A stretch of 64,000 nt of DNA from Sulfitobacter sp. F26169L. Its GTDB lineage: Bacteria; Pseudomonadota; Alphaproteobacteria; Rhodobacterales; Rhodobacteraceae. Under the pieces are notes generated by a model, which saw only the letters and a list, made by a program, of their open reading frames with translations, ran no database searches and had not been told where the DNA came from. The translations under genes were made by a program, and so were the position numbers. Shown in pieces: positions 8,487-16,925 of the stretch (the first letter of the stretch is position 1; each line of letters starts with the position of its first letter). The DNA is taken from the NCBI RefSeq assembly GCF_026410285.1, contig NZ_JAPMLP010000013.1, forward strand, positions 1 to 64,000, read 5' to 3'.

Positions 8487-9224
8487 TTATTTCTGTGTGA
8501 CGATCATGAGGTGCTTCAGGCGTTCGGGGTCGATGTTGTAAAAGTCCCCTTGGAAATTGATGCCAGTTGCCACCATGAAAAGATCAACCGCATCTGCGTA
8601 GCGCGCGGCGTTTTGAGGCGTTATTCCGGAGGCAAGGCCAAGGGCGGTGTCTCCGCAATGTTTCCGGAATATCTCGATTTTACCAACGTCTGCAGCGTGG
8701 CCAGTCGCAACGCCGGAGGTAACGACGACATCCATGTAGTTCGTGGCGATGCGCGCGCTTTTGCCATACAGTGCGGGATCAACATCGCGCTGTTTCTTGA
8801 AGGCGGTGCCACCGACATACAGCCCGTTCCAGCCACTCGTCTTGCGGATTTCTGCGATCTCATCCGCTTCTGGCTGATCACTCTCGGATCGACGCTCGTC
8901 CATACGGGCATCATCCGCCCAATAGCCGTCAACTTGAATTCCACTCGCCTGCAGCTCGCCTAGAATTGGAAATGCAATTTTGCCCGTCACAGCGAGAAAA
9001 TTCACGCCGATCCAGTAGTCAGGATACGCCTGACGCATCTCTTTAATAATCGGGATCAGCTTTTCTTTCTCGAAGTCGTGGTTGATCAGAAAGACGCCGG
9101 GACAGCCGCCATTTTTTGCAACCTCGATGTTGCGCCGCGCCTGTTCGGCATCAAGAACGTGAATAACGGGCAGTATGACAGGGCCGGATGTGTCGAAGCG
9201 TTTATGGAAGTCTTGCCTGTTCAT
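8487..9224 (-). CDS. BtpA/SgcQ-family TIM-barrel protein
   Basis: A 245-residue protein that I assign to the BtpA family by its start (ILPVIHVLDAEQARRNIEVA), the internal DGYWADDAR segment and the late LASGITPQNAARYADAVD, which resembles the phosphate-binding end of a TIM barrel. BtpA itself was described as a photosystem I stability factor in cyanobacteria and SgcQ belongs to a sugar operon; the biochemical activity of the family is poorly defined. It is the first gene of the co-directional block running down to the cytosine deaminase. Its neighbours suggest a role with nucleobase, ribose or phosphoribosyl compounds, but that is inference. Confidence 0.7.
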   Translation of the reverse strand: MNRQDFHKRFDTSGPVILPVIHVLDAEQARRNIEVAKNGGCPGVFLINHDFEKEKLIPIIKEMRQAYPDYWIGVNFLAVTGKIAFPILGELQASGIQVDGYWADDARMDERRSESDQPEADEIAEIRKTSGWNGLYVGGTAFKKQRDVDPALYGKSARIATNYMDVVVTSGVATGHAADVGKIEIFRKHCGDTALGLASGITPQNAARYADAVDLFMVATGINFQGDFYNIDPERLKHLMIVTQK

Positions 9225-9619
9225 ATTTTACCTCAATCTCGCAGATTTCGATCAAAGGTAGCATCGGCTATGAAATTTAGAAAATTTATAGTTGTTATCA
9301 CGTCATAAGTTATACAAATACAATCGGGCCGATGTTTTCCTGTTCGCCAGTGGTTATCCCCCGAAACGGCGCAGTGACTAAGATAATATCTGGGCGGCTT
9401 AAGTATTTTGCATTTGGACAGCGACGCTTAGATTCTGGCCATCATGAAAACGTCTGCTCACAGAGGTCAGAAATTATTGCTTCTATGGCTGTCGAGCACA
9501 TAAACAGGCCCTTAGTGCACCGCGCAGAAATTGGTATTTTGGGCTCTTTTATTGCATCGGGAGCCAATTGAAGCAGACCGCTTACGGAAAACGGAAGGCT
9601 AGTGCCGTTCGCTCAAAAC
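9225..9619. other. Intergenic, no gene recognised
   Basis: This AT-richer stretch upstream of the BtpA-like gene probably holds the promoter of the minus-strand block. I could not fix promoter boxes with confidence, and the short open frames match nothing I recognise. Confidence 0.4.
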
Positions 9620-9869
9620 TCAAATGTCGATTTTCTGCGCGATGCTTAGGCCATCTTCGGCTCCCACGTCCAGGTACTGCACTGTGCTATCGATCTTTGT
9701 ATGGTGCAGAAGCCGTTGTACCGCCCGTCAATTTCCGGTTTTGCGGTTGATCTTTACGGCGTTGGTCCTGCGCATAGAGTGCGTGCCGTAACCGCAGTGT
9801 TCCAGACTATTGGCTTTCGCGCGGTCCCTGACAAGCCGTCCATATTCGCATGTTCAGATGAAAGGGTGG
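9620..9869 (-). pseudogene. Remnant of a tyrosine recombinase (integrase) C-terminus
   Basis: One minus-strand frame reads as the C-terminal third of a tyrosine recombinase. It includes the catalytic-box segment YGTHSMRRTNAVKINRKTGN, then RAVQRLLHHTKIDSTVQYL and the end AQKIDI. Two in-frame TGA codons interrupt it, at 9854-9856 and 9728-9730, and the rest of the gene upstream is missing. The usual family text has a Leu codon where the second TGA stands and GHTK where HHTK is seen. It is therefore a dead fragment of an integrase, next to an IS remnant. No tRNA gene that could have been its attachment site is seen nearby. Confidence 0.8.
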
Positions 9870-10003
9870 GCGTGGAACCTACTTGAAAACATGAATCTGC
9901 TTCTAAAACTCTGGACTTTTGGCCCGGGTGTGTCGGTGATCCCCCCGAAACTAGGGGGAAGCGGAAGTAGAATTTTCTCGGCAAGATATCTAAGGAGATT
10001 TTG

Positions 10004-10260
10004 ATGAAGATGACGCGATATAATGAACCCCAAGGGCTTGCGGTCCTGCGCCAAGCCCAAAGCTATGGCCCGTCTCTGAGCTGTGCCGCGAGCACGGGAT
10101 GAGCAACGCGTCGTTCTACAATTGGCGGTCGAAGTATGGCGGGATGGATGCGTCGATGATCAGCCAGATGAAGGCCGTGGAAGACGAGAACCGATGTCTT
10201 AAGAAGATGTATGCCGGGATGAGCATGCAAGCTGAGTTGCTGAAGGAATCCCTTGGATAA
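10004..10260 (+). pseudogene. IS3-type transposase OrfA, frameshifted
   Basis: Translation from the ATG at 10004, preceded by AAGGAG at 9992-9997, begins MKMTRYNEPQGLAVLRQAQ, the usual start of IS3-family OrfA. The frame is then lost near 10070 and runs into a stop. The helix-turn-helix part (ELCREHGMSNASFYNW) and the leucine-zipper-like part (KAVEDENRCLKKMYAGMSMQ) continue in another frame to the TAA at 10258-10260. A single frameshift therefore inactivates the gene. OrfA normally supplies DNA binding and fuses to OrfB by programmed frameshifting. Confidence 0.78.
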
Positions 10261-10262
10261 AA

Positions 10263-10888
10263 GTGATTTGGCCAGCCCTGTGGCGGGGTCTGGCCGAGAA
10301 CGCGGTGGCGCGACACGGTGTAGGCATTGCGCTGGCCTGCCGAGCCTTTGGTCTCAGCGACATCTGGCATCGTTACAGCCCGCTGCTGAGCGACGATAAT
10401 GAGCAGATCGCCGATCTGCTGGTTGGGCTGACGACCGCCCGGAAGACTTGGGGTTTTGGGCTATCCTTCCTGCATCTACGCAATGCGCAGGGCCATCCGT
10501 GTGAAACCACAAGCGGGTCTACCGGATCTACTGCGAACTGGGACTGAACTTGCGGATCAAACCCCGAAAACGGCGAAAGCGGGACAAACCCGATGCGCTG
10601 GCGGTGCCGGACGCAACAAACGTGACTTGGTCGATGGACTTCATGGCGGATCGCCTCGGGGATGGCCGGGCGTTTCGGCTTTGGAACGTGCTGAATGATT
10701 TTAACCGCGAGGGTTCAGGCATCGAGGTTGATTTTTCCTTGCAAGCCAAACGGGTTATTCGCAGCCTCGACCGGATCATCGAATGGCGCGGCAAACCAAA
10801 AACTACTTGGGTTGATAACAGCTCAGAATACATCAGTGGCAAGCTGTTAGAATGGGCTGGCAAACAAAGCATTACCATCCAGCGCTGA
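10263..10888 (+). pseudogene. IS3-type transposase OrfB, frameshifted and truncated
   Basis: Two consecutive open segments together spell an IS3 OrfB integrase. The first (10263 to about 10500) ends in LRNAQGHP and the second continues with [17 protein letters not shown] and [10 protein letters not shown] after about two extra bases near 10500. Of the DDE catalytic residues, the first Asp is present in WSMDFMAD. The second lies in LNDFNRE, where the usual text is LDDFNRE, and the third-site region reads VDNSSEY instead of VDNGPEY. The gene ends abruptly after ITIQR, losing the C-terminal quarter. Confidence 0.8.
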
Positions 10889-11038
10889 CGTTAGACAGTG
10901 CTGAGCAGTTCACACTCCTCGGCGTTTAACTGCAAAACAACGATCAACTTAAACTGGAGAGAAAAAGCTGTAGAGTGACTTTAACTCGGGCTTAATTTGC
11001 TGTGTTCTTTTACAACGTGATTAAGTAAATGGAGACCA

Positions 11039-11917
11039 TTGGTGAATACGCGATTCTTAGAAACATTCGTTACAGTCGCTAATCTCGGAAGTTTCCGGGC
11101 CGCTGCCGAGCAACTGAATGTCAGCCAAGCTACGGTGTCCAGTCGGATATCGTCGCTGGAGACAGATTTGCAGGTTGATCTCTTTGACCGCGAATTTCAC
11201 GCCACCCGCATCACAGTAGCTGGCGCGCTGATTTTGAACAAAGCCCAGAACATGCTGGCGACAGAGCGTGAGTTGCGCAACACCTTGTCCGACCCAACCA
11301 AAGCCGTAGGGCGGATCCGCTTGGGGCTTGTTTCCTCTGTTGTACACACATGGCTATGCGATCTGATCGAAGAGGTGGCGCGCTGTTATCCCCGTCTGGA
11401 ATTGGAACTGACCGTTGAACCTACGCCCAACATTGCGACGGCGTTTGAACGCGGTGGCTTGGATATGTTGCTGACTACGGATGACCGCCACGATGAAACC
11501 TGCATCTGCGCAGAGCTTCCGCCCCTGGCAATGGGCTGGTTTGGACCCGAAGGGATGCGCGGTGAGACCCTGTCACTTGCTGATGTGGCCACCGGTCCGT
11601 TGATTACTTTTACCCGCAATTCGCGTCCCCATTCCAATGTTCTGGCGCTCTTCAATGAATTCGGTCTTAGGCCTTCAATCGTGCACTGCATCACATCGAT
11701 GGCTGCAATTGCCCGGCTGACTGAACGCGGCCTCGGCATCGCGACACTGCCACTGGCGTGCGATCTGGCTGGGCCAGATTTGTGCGAACTTGACGTAGAT
11801 GCAAAACTGCCGTCTTTGCCCCTGTTTTGCATCTGGAGGCGCAGCTCGGACGCGTCCACCTACAAGGCGATTGCCGAGCTGGCCAGAGCCTGTGCAGATC
11901 GCCATCAGCGGCCCTAA
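11039..11917 (+). CDS. LysR-family transcriptional regulator
   Basis: A 292-residue LysR-type regulator. The N-terminal helix-turn-helix covers residues 1-62 (ETFVTVANLGSFRAAAEQLN, then SQATVSSRISSLE), followed by the effector-binding domain. The start is either the TTG at 11039 or the GTG immediately after it at 11042. Both follow a GGAG at 11031-11034, and the GTG has the better spacing. It stands directly upstream of, and on the same strand as, the TRAP transporter operon and probably controls it, possibly in response to the transported acid or amide. A convincing operator (T-N11-A) was not pinned down. Confidence 0.86.
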   Translation: MVNTRFLETFVTVANLGSFRAAAEQLNVSQATVSSRISSLETDLQVDLFDREFHATRITVAGALILNKAQNMLATERELRNTLSDPTKAVGRIRLGLVSSVVHTWLCDLIEEVARCYPRLELELTVEPTPNIATAFERGGLDMLLTTDDRHDETCICAELPPLAMGWFGPEGMRGETLSLADVATGPLITFTRNSRPHSNVLALFNEFGLRPSIVHCITSMAAIARLTERGLGIATLPLACDLAGPDLCELDVDAKLPSLPLFCIWRRSSDASTYKAIAELARACADRHQRP

Positions 11918-12104
11918 TGATAGGATCTGTTGTGGTATGATCGAAAAATCCGATCACCCCCCCCTGAAGATTTCCGTTTGTAAATAAATCGCATCTGTTT
12001 GAAAGTACCTTAACAGCAATCGACAGAATCTAACCGCAGGTTGAAGGGGGTGGGCCGAGCCCTGCCACCTACAGAGAAAGTTCTGTCCAAGATCAGGACA
12101 CACA

Positions 12105-12773
12105 ATGACCAATATCCGCAAGACAGACCAAGCGCAGCTATTTGTCTGGAGCGATATCGACCCAGACCACGAAGCAGATTTCAACCAGTGGTATGACCGC
12201 GAGCATATGGAAGAGCGCGTGCGGATTCCAGGTTTCACAGGTGCGCGCCGTTACCGCGCTGTCTCGGGTTCCGCGCGCCGCTATCTTGCGCTTTACCGTG
12301 CCAGCAGCCTCGCTGACTTCACCTCAGAAGCTTACCGTAAAGCATTTACAAAACAAACCCAGTGGTCTGTCACTAACTTTGGCCGCATGTCCAACACCCG
12401 CCGCCGCGTGATGCATGTTGCCCAAGAAGGTGGTTTCGGTTGGGGTGGCGCACTGGTGCTGATTGAGCTGGTCCCCGGCTCGATGGATGCCGAGGCTATC
12501 GGCAAAGTGCTGTCTGAAACGATGAACAAAGATGGTGTCCTTCGGGTTCACAGCATGATCCCCGACGAGGCCTTGTCAACGCCCCTTCCTTCTGAAAACA
12601 CTGAAGGCCGTGTTCTGGCCCCTTGCATCGCTGTCGATGTGGCATCCGAGCCGATTGCCGAAGCGACCCTGCGCGATCTGAAGGAAAAGTTGGGTGACGC
12701 AGTGCGCGAGGCGGAAACGTTCCGTCTGATGTGGTCGCTTGATGAAAACGATCTACCCGCTATCGACGACTAA
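12105..12773 (+). CDS. Conserved protein with ferredoxin-like (EthD/Dabb-type) fold, function unknown
   Basis: A 222-residue cytoplasmic protein. Its first half (LFVWSDIDPDHEADFNQWYD, EHMEERVRIPGFTGARRYRA, then YLALYRA) has the pattern of dimeric alpha/beta-barrel proteins such as the EthD group, with the characteristic W-Y-x-x-E-H signature. The second half repeats a similar alpha/beta pattern from about residue 112, suggesting two such domains in tandem. It lies 70 bases upstream of the TRAP binding-protein gene and 188 bases after the regulator, so it may be the first gene of the TRAP operon. Enzymes with this fold act on small organic substrates, but no activity can be assigned from sequence alone. 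Confidence 0.6.
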   Translation: MTNIRKTDQAQLFVWSDIDPDHEADFNQWYDREHMEERVRIPGFTGARRYRAVSGSARRYLALYRASSLADFTSEAYRKAFTKQTQWSVTNFGRMSNTRRRVMHVAQEGGFGWGGALVLIELVPGSMDAEAIGKVLSETMNKDGVLRVHSMIPDEALSTPLPSENTEGRVLAPCIAVDVASEPIAEATLRDLKEKLGDAVREAETFRLMWSLDENDLPAIDD

Positions 12774-12842
12774 ACCGTACGATCGTGCTTTGCAAAAACT
12801 GTAAGGCAGAGACAACAAATAAACCAACAAGGAGATACTAAA

Positions 12843-13802
12843 ATGAAAAAACTTCTCATCGGTACAGCCATTGCTGCGCTAACTGCAGGCATCGCGCATG
12901 CCGAAACATGGAAAATGTCGGCAGATGCGCCGGACGGCAACTATCTGACCAAAAATATCCGCGCATTCGCTGAAGACGTGGCGCGCTTGTCGGACGGCGC
13001 TCTGGAAATCGACGTGGTATCGAACTCGGTTTTGCTTAAGCGTCCAGAACTGAAGCGCGGTGTTCAGCGCGGCATCGTACCCATCGGAGAAGTGCTGATT
13101 TCTGCCCTTGGCAACGAAGATCCCGCTTTTTCGGCTGACGCGGTGCCACTTCTGGCGACCAACTTTGATGAGGCACGCACGCTTTGGGAAGCCTCGCGCC
13201 CGATCTATGAAGAAAAGCTCGCCGAAGACGGCCTCGTCTTGCTTTATGCAGCGCCTTGGCCGCCACAGGGCATCTATATGAACAAAGAAGTGACAGATGC
13301 AGAATCGTTCGACGGTGTGAAATTCCGCGCGTATAACCCCTCGACCGCGCGTTTGGCCGAACTTCTGGGCGCTGTTCCTGCCACCATTGCCACTTCTGAG
13401 ATCAGCCAAGCTTTTTCGACTGGCGTCATCAACGGCATGATCACATCGCCCTCGACTGGCGTTGACAGCCAGGCTTGGGATTTTGTTTCCCATTACTATG
13501 ACGTGCAGGCCTTCCTGCCAAAAAACATGGTGATCGTGAATAAGGGCGCCTACGACGATCTGCCCCCAGAAGTTCAGAAAGCGTTGCAAGAAGCAGCCAA
13601 GCTGGCCGAAGACCGCGGCTTTGAGATGGCAGAGACAGCTACAGGAGAAGCGACAAAAACCATGGCTGACAACGGCATGCAGGTCCTTCCTACACCAGAG
13701 GGGCTGGCGACAGATTTCGGAGAAATCGCAGCCACCATGCGTGCCGAATGGTTGGAGGAAGCAGGCGAAGACGGCCAGAAAATCGTCGACGCAATGAATT
13801 GA
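12843..13802 (+). CDS. dctP: TRAP transporter solute-binding protein (DctP family)
   Basis: A 319-residue periplasmic binding protein with a Sec signal peptide (MKKLLIGTAIAALTAGIAHA, cleavage before ETWKM). The mature part follows the DctP pattern: ADAPDGNYLTKNIRAFAEDV at the start, GEVLISALGNEDPAF, and a central region including KFRAYNPSTARLAELLGAVP that in the family contains the Arg contacting the substrate carboxylate. A good ribosome site (AAGGAG) precedes the ATG. A strong hairpin follows the stop, so this gene should be expressed above the membrane subunits. The ligand is likely an organic acid or an amide/amino-acid derivative, given the amidase downstream. Confidence 0.9.
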   Translation: MKKLLIGTAIAALTAGIAHAETWKMSADAPDGNYLTKNIRAFAEDVARLSDGALEIDVVSNSVLLKRPELKRGVQRGIVPIGEVLISALGNEDPAFSADAVPLLATNFDEARTLWEASRPIYEEKLAEDGLVLLYAAPWPPQGIYMNKEVTDAESFDGVKFRAYNPSTARLAELLGAVPATIATSEISQAFSTGVINGMITSPSTGVDSQAWDFVSHYYDVQAFLPKNMVIVNKGAYDDLPPEVQKALQEAAKLAEDRGFEMAETATGEATKTMADNGMQVLPTPEGLATDFGEIAATMRAEWLEEAGEDGQKIVDAMN

Positions 13803-13807
13803 TCTGG

Positions 13808-13839
13808 AAAGCTCAGGCGATTAATCGCCTGAGCTTTTT
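13808..13839 (+). terminator. Perfect hairpin after dctP (attenuator/terminator)
   Basis: A near-perfect inverted repeat (AAAGCTCAGGCGAT and its complement) directly follows the dctP stop and ends in a short T run. It sits between the binding-protein gene and the membrane-subunit genes, which fits partial termination or 3' mRNA stabilisation. Confidence 0.8.
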
Positions 13840-13895
13840 AGTAGAAAGGTCGGAGTGTCCGCATCTCGACCGCTTTCCTAATTTGGAGCACCTGC

Positions 13896-14405
13896 ATGTT
13901 GCTGACACGCCATTTATTTAACTTTTGCGGAGCATTGGCCGCGCTGTCTCTGCTGGGCATCGCCATTCTAATCCTTTCGCAGATCGGGCTTCGCCTGATG
14001 GGCAGTCAAATCCCGTCCGCCGATGATTTTGCGGCTTGGGGGTTAAGTGCTTCAATCTTTCTCGCGCTTCCCGCAGCATTGATGCACGGCGACCATATTC
14101 GCGTGACCTCATTGCGCCAGTTGATGCCTGAAAGACTAGGGCATTTCGCTGATATTCTGGCGGCGGGATTTGCGACCCTGATGATGGGATGGGTGGCATG
14201 GGCGATCTTCGGATACATCCAAGAAAGCTGGACCTACGATGAGGTGAGCCAAGGAGTTATCGCCGTGCCTCTTTGGGTACCGCAAGCGCCGATGGCTTTA
14301 GGGGCGGCGCTGTTTGCGTTGGCGTTTGCAGAACGCACGTTACGCCTGATCCTCGGCCTATCAGTAGAAATAGACAACACCGAAGAACAAGCGCGGGGAG
14401 AATGA
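13896..14405 (+). CDS. dctQ: TRAP transporter small permease (DctQ family)
   Basis: A 169-residue inner-membrane protein with four hydrophobic helices, the size and layout of DctQ. It starts with MLLTRHLFNFCGALAALSLL and includes the DDFAAWGLSASIFLALPAAL segment common in the family. It forms the membrane complex with DctM, whose ATG overlaps its stop (ATGA at 14402-14405). It is separated from dctP by the hairpin. It has no enzymatic motif; its role is structural coupling in the Na+-driven TRAP importer. Confidence 0.88.
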   Translation: MLLTRHLFNFCGALAALSLLGIAILILSQIGLRLMGSQIPSADDFAAWGLSASIFLALPAALMHGDHIRVTSLRQLMPERLGHFADILAAGFATLMMGWVAWAIFGYIQESWTYDEVSQGVIAVPLWVPQAPMALGAALFALAFAERTLRLILGLSVEIDNTEEQARGE

Positions 14406-15706
14406 ACATGGATATTCTTTTACAATCCGCTACGCTTGTCGTCACACTGCTGGTTCTCTTGGGGCTAGGCATCTGGGTTGGCGTTGCACTTCTGGCATCA
14501 GCCGTAGTGATATTTATGGTTTTCACATCGACTCCGGTTGATGCCATTCTTGGAACGACAATGTGGGCCCATTCGGCCAGCTGGACGTTGACCGCCTTGC
14601 CGCTGTTTATCTGGATGGGCGAGATTCTCTACCGCACCCGTCTCGCCGAAGATTTGTTTTCCGGCCTCGCACCTTGGGTCGGGCGATTGCCCGGCGGATT
14701 GGCCCACGTCAACGTAATTGGTTGCGGAATTTTTGCGGCTGTTTCGGGGTCATCTGCGGCCACAACAGCCACCGTAGGCCGCATATCGCTGCCCGAGTTG
14801 AAATCGCGTGGCTATGCAGACCGTTTGGCCATCGGGTCTCTTGCGGGATCGGGCACACTCGGCCTTTTGATCCCACCGTCGATTGTGATGATTGTGTACG
14901 GTGTCGCGGCACAGGTGTCGATCAATCGTCTTTTCATTGCCGGCGTTGTACCGGGGCTGATGCTTATGGCGTTATTTTCCAGCTACATTGCCATCTGGTC
15001 AAAGATGAACCCTGATGGCGTACCAGCCCCCGAACCGCAGATTTCATTCGGTCAACGCTTGGCGCGGTTGCGGATGTTGTTGCCAGTAGTGGGGTTGATC
15101 ATCGGGGTGATCGGATCAATTTATGCTGGCGTTGCAACAGCAACCGAAGCAGCAGCCATCGGCGTAGCGGGTGCATTGATCATCGCCGCCTTTGGGGGGT
15201 CTCTGACTAGTCGAACATTTCTCGACTCGCTACTGGGGGCAACCCGGACATCCGCGATGATCGGGTTCATCCTGCTGGGGGCGGCATTTCTAACTTCCGC
15301 GATGAGCTTTTCCGGCTTGCCAGGGCAACTGGCTGAGATCATCTCGTCCAGCGGGCTTGGCGCGCCGGGGCTGATCGCAGTGCTGACTGTGTTTTTCGTG
15401 CTGCTTGGGTGTTTCCTTGACGGGATCTCGATCGTCGTACTAACGACTTCGGTTGTCATGCCTGCGGTACTCGCAGTTGGAATTGATCCGGTTTGGTTCG
15501 GTATCTACCTGATTATCGTGGTTGAGATGGCCCAGATCACGCCACCTCTCGGGTTTAACCTGTTCGTAATCCAGAAGCTGACAGGCAAATCCATTTTCGT
15601 GATAACCAAAATGGTTTTCCCTTACTTTATGATTTTGGTGCTGGCCGTCGTTTTGCTGACTGCCTTCCCGGGCATCGCGACCTGGCTTGTACAGCAAACC
15701 CTCTGA
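14402..15706 (+). CDS. dctM: TRAP transporter large permease (DctM family)
   Basis: A 434-residue multi-spanning permease that carries the substrate across the inner membrane using an ion gradient. The two pseudo-symmetric halves contain typical DctM text such as AAVSGSSAATTATVGRISLP near residues 110-130 and TEAAAIGVAGALI near 246. The C-terminal EMAQITPPLGFNLFVIQ is also a family hallmark. The start is placed at the ATG at 14402, which overlaps the dctQ stop. An upstream in-frame start would add 43 residues read out of frame from inside dctQ. It is followed 14 bases later by the amidase gene. Confidence 0.9.
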   Translation: MNMDILLQSATLVVTLLVLLGLGIWVGVALLASAVVIFMVFTSTPVDAILGTTMWAHSASWTLTALPLFIWMGEILYRTRLAEDLFSGLAPWVGRLPGGLAHVNVIGCGIFAAVSGSSAATTATVGRISLPELKSRGYADRLAIGSLAGSGTLGLLIPPSIVMIVYGVAAQVSINRLFIAGVVPGLMLMALFSSYIAIWSKMNPDGVPAPEPQISFGQRLARLRMLLPVVGLIIGVIGSIYAGVATATEAAAIGVAGALIIAAFGGSLTSRTFLDSLLGATRTSAMIGFILLGAAFLTSAMSFSGLPGQLAEIISSSGLGAPGLIAVLTVFFVLLGCFLDGISIVVLTTSVVMPAVLAVGIDPVWFGIYLIIVVEMAQITPPLGFNLFVIQKLTGKSIFVITKMVFPYFMILVLAVVLLTAFPGIATWLVQQTL

Positions 15707-15719
15707 AGGATTAGTTCTC

Positions 15720-16925
15720 ATGGAAAACACGCCTCAATCTCTTCTCGAAGCGGCGCGTGCCCGCGCCACAGCTCCTGATTTCACTTGCACGTTCAACGAT
15801 GCGGTAAGTGGTGCGGGGTCTCTGTCCGGTCTTAACGTTGCGGTTAAGGATCTGTTTGATGTACGCGGATACATCACCCGCGCAGGTTCCGTAGTCCGTA
15901 AAGACACCGCGCCCGCAGTCAAAGATGCCGAGGCAGTGGCAAGATTGCGAAATTCCGGAGCAGGACTGGTAGGTCACGCCAACATGACGGAATTTGCTTA
16001 TTCGGGCTTGGGGCTGAACCCGCATTTCGGCACCCCGCTTACACCGTTGCGCGAAGGCTGCATCGCTGGGGGATCTACCTCTGGCGGGGCTTCTGCCGTC
16101 GCGCGGGGCGTGGCTGACGTGGCTCTTGGCACGGACACGGGTGGTTCTGCCCGTATTCCAGCAGCCTTTTGTGGCCTGTTCGGGTTCAAACCTTCGGCGC
16201 AGACCATCCCTCGCGACGGCGCCGTCGCGCTCTCGCATTCGCTGGACAGTGTAGGCATTATGACACGAGATGCAGGTCTGCTGAGGCCTGTTCTAAATGT
16301 TCTGTGTGACACACCTGTACTCGAAGCGGCGATGCCCCGTGCTGTGATCGTGCCGGAAAACTTTGGTATGGACGATCTGGATGATGAGGTGATGGAGGCC
16401 TTTGAAGCCACCCTAAGAATTCTCAGCACGGCCGGCGTTTCTGTTCGGCGACTGAAACTTGATATCTTCGATCGTTACCTTAGCCTGCCGGTCTGGCAAT
16501 TCTCTTCGGTTGAATCACGTGTATATCACGGAACCTATTTCGACACAGCCCGCAATGATCTTGATCCGCGCGTAGCCTCACGCATGGCGCGGGCCGATGG
16601 CGTCACAGGGATTGACTATGCCCGCACTATGGCTGCCAGAGGGGCATTGATTGCCGAGGCTATGCAATTGTTTGGCGATACGCCGCTTGTGATGCCAACC
16701 GTAGCGATCATGCCGCCGAAATTTGACGATCTGGACGATGATGCGATTTATGATCGCATCAACCTGCTGGCTCTGCGGAACACAAGTTTTGCTAACCTGA
16801 TAGATGGGTGTTCGGTCAGTCTTCCGATTTCCAGTCATCCGGGCGCGGGTCTGATGATTACGGCCAGCTCAGGACGAGATGCTATGTTGGTGACGATGGC
16901 GGAATCGCTTCAAGGTACGTTGTGA
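15720..16925 (+). CDS. Amidase (amidase-signature family)
   Basis: A 401-residue amidase-signature hydrolase converting a carboxamide to acid and ammonia in the cytoplasm. The Ser-cisSer-Lys triad is visible as K43 (AVKDLFDV), S119 in the GGSTSGG loop and S143 in TDTGGSARIP, with the usual 24-residue spacing between the serines. Its N-terminus is shorter than that of GatA, and the absence of gatB/gatC argues against a tRNA amidotransferase role. The ATG at 15720 has a GAAGGA ribosome site overlapping the dctM stop; a longer upstream reading lies inside dctM. Being the first gene after the TRAP subunits, it probably acts on the imported compound. Confidence 0.85.
   Translation: MENTPQSLLEAARARATAPDFTCTFNDAVSGAGSLSGLNVAVKDLFDVRGYITRAGSVVRKDTAPAVKDAEAVARLRNSGAGLVGHANMTEFAYSGLGLNPHFGTPLTPLREGCIAGGSTSGGASAVARGVADVALGTDTGGSARIPAAFCGLFGFKPSAQTIPRDGAVALSHSLDSVGIMTRDAGLLRPVLNVLCDTPVLEAAMPRAVIVPENFGMDDLDDEVMEAFEATLRILSTAGVSVRRLKLDIFDRYLSLPVWQFSSVESRVYHGTYFDTARNDLDPRVASRMARADGVTGIDYARTMAARGALIAEAMQLFGDTPLVMPTVAIMPPKFDDLDDDAIYDRINLLALRNTSFANLIDGCSVSLPISSHPGAGLMITASSGRDAMLVTMAESLQGTL

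Larger units (their letters stand above)
9931..10888 (+). mobile_element. Degenerate IS3-family insertion sequence
   Basis: The element starts with a TGTCGGTGATCCCCCCG end-like sequence at 9931, followed by a leader with an AAGGAG ribosome site and frameshifted orfA and orfB remnants. The right part of orfB and the right terminal repeat are missing, so the element cannot move by itself. The overall order and sequence match IS3-type elements common in this bacterial group. Confidence 0.75.
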
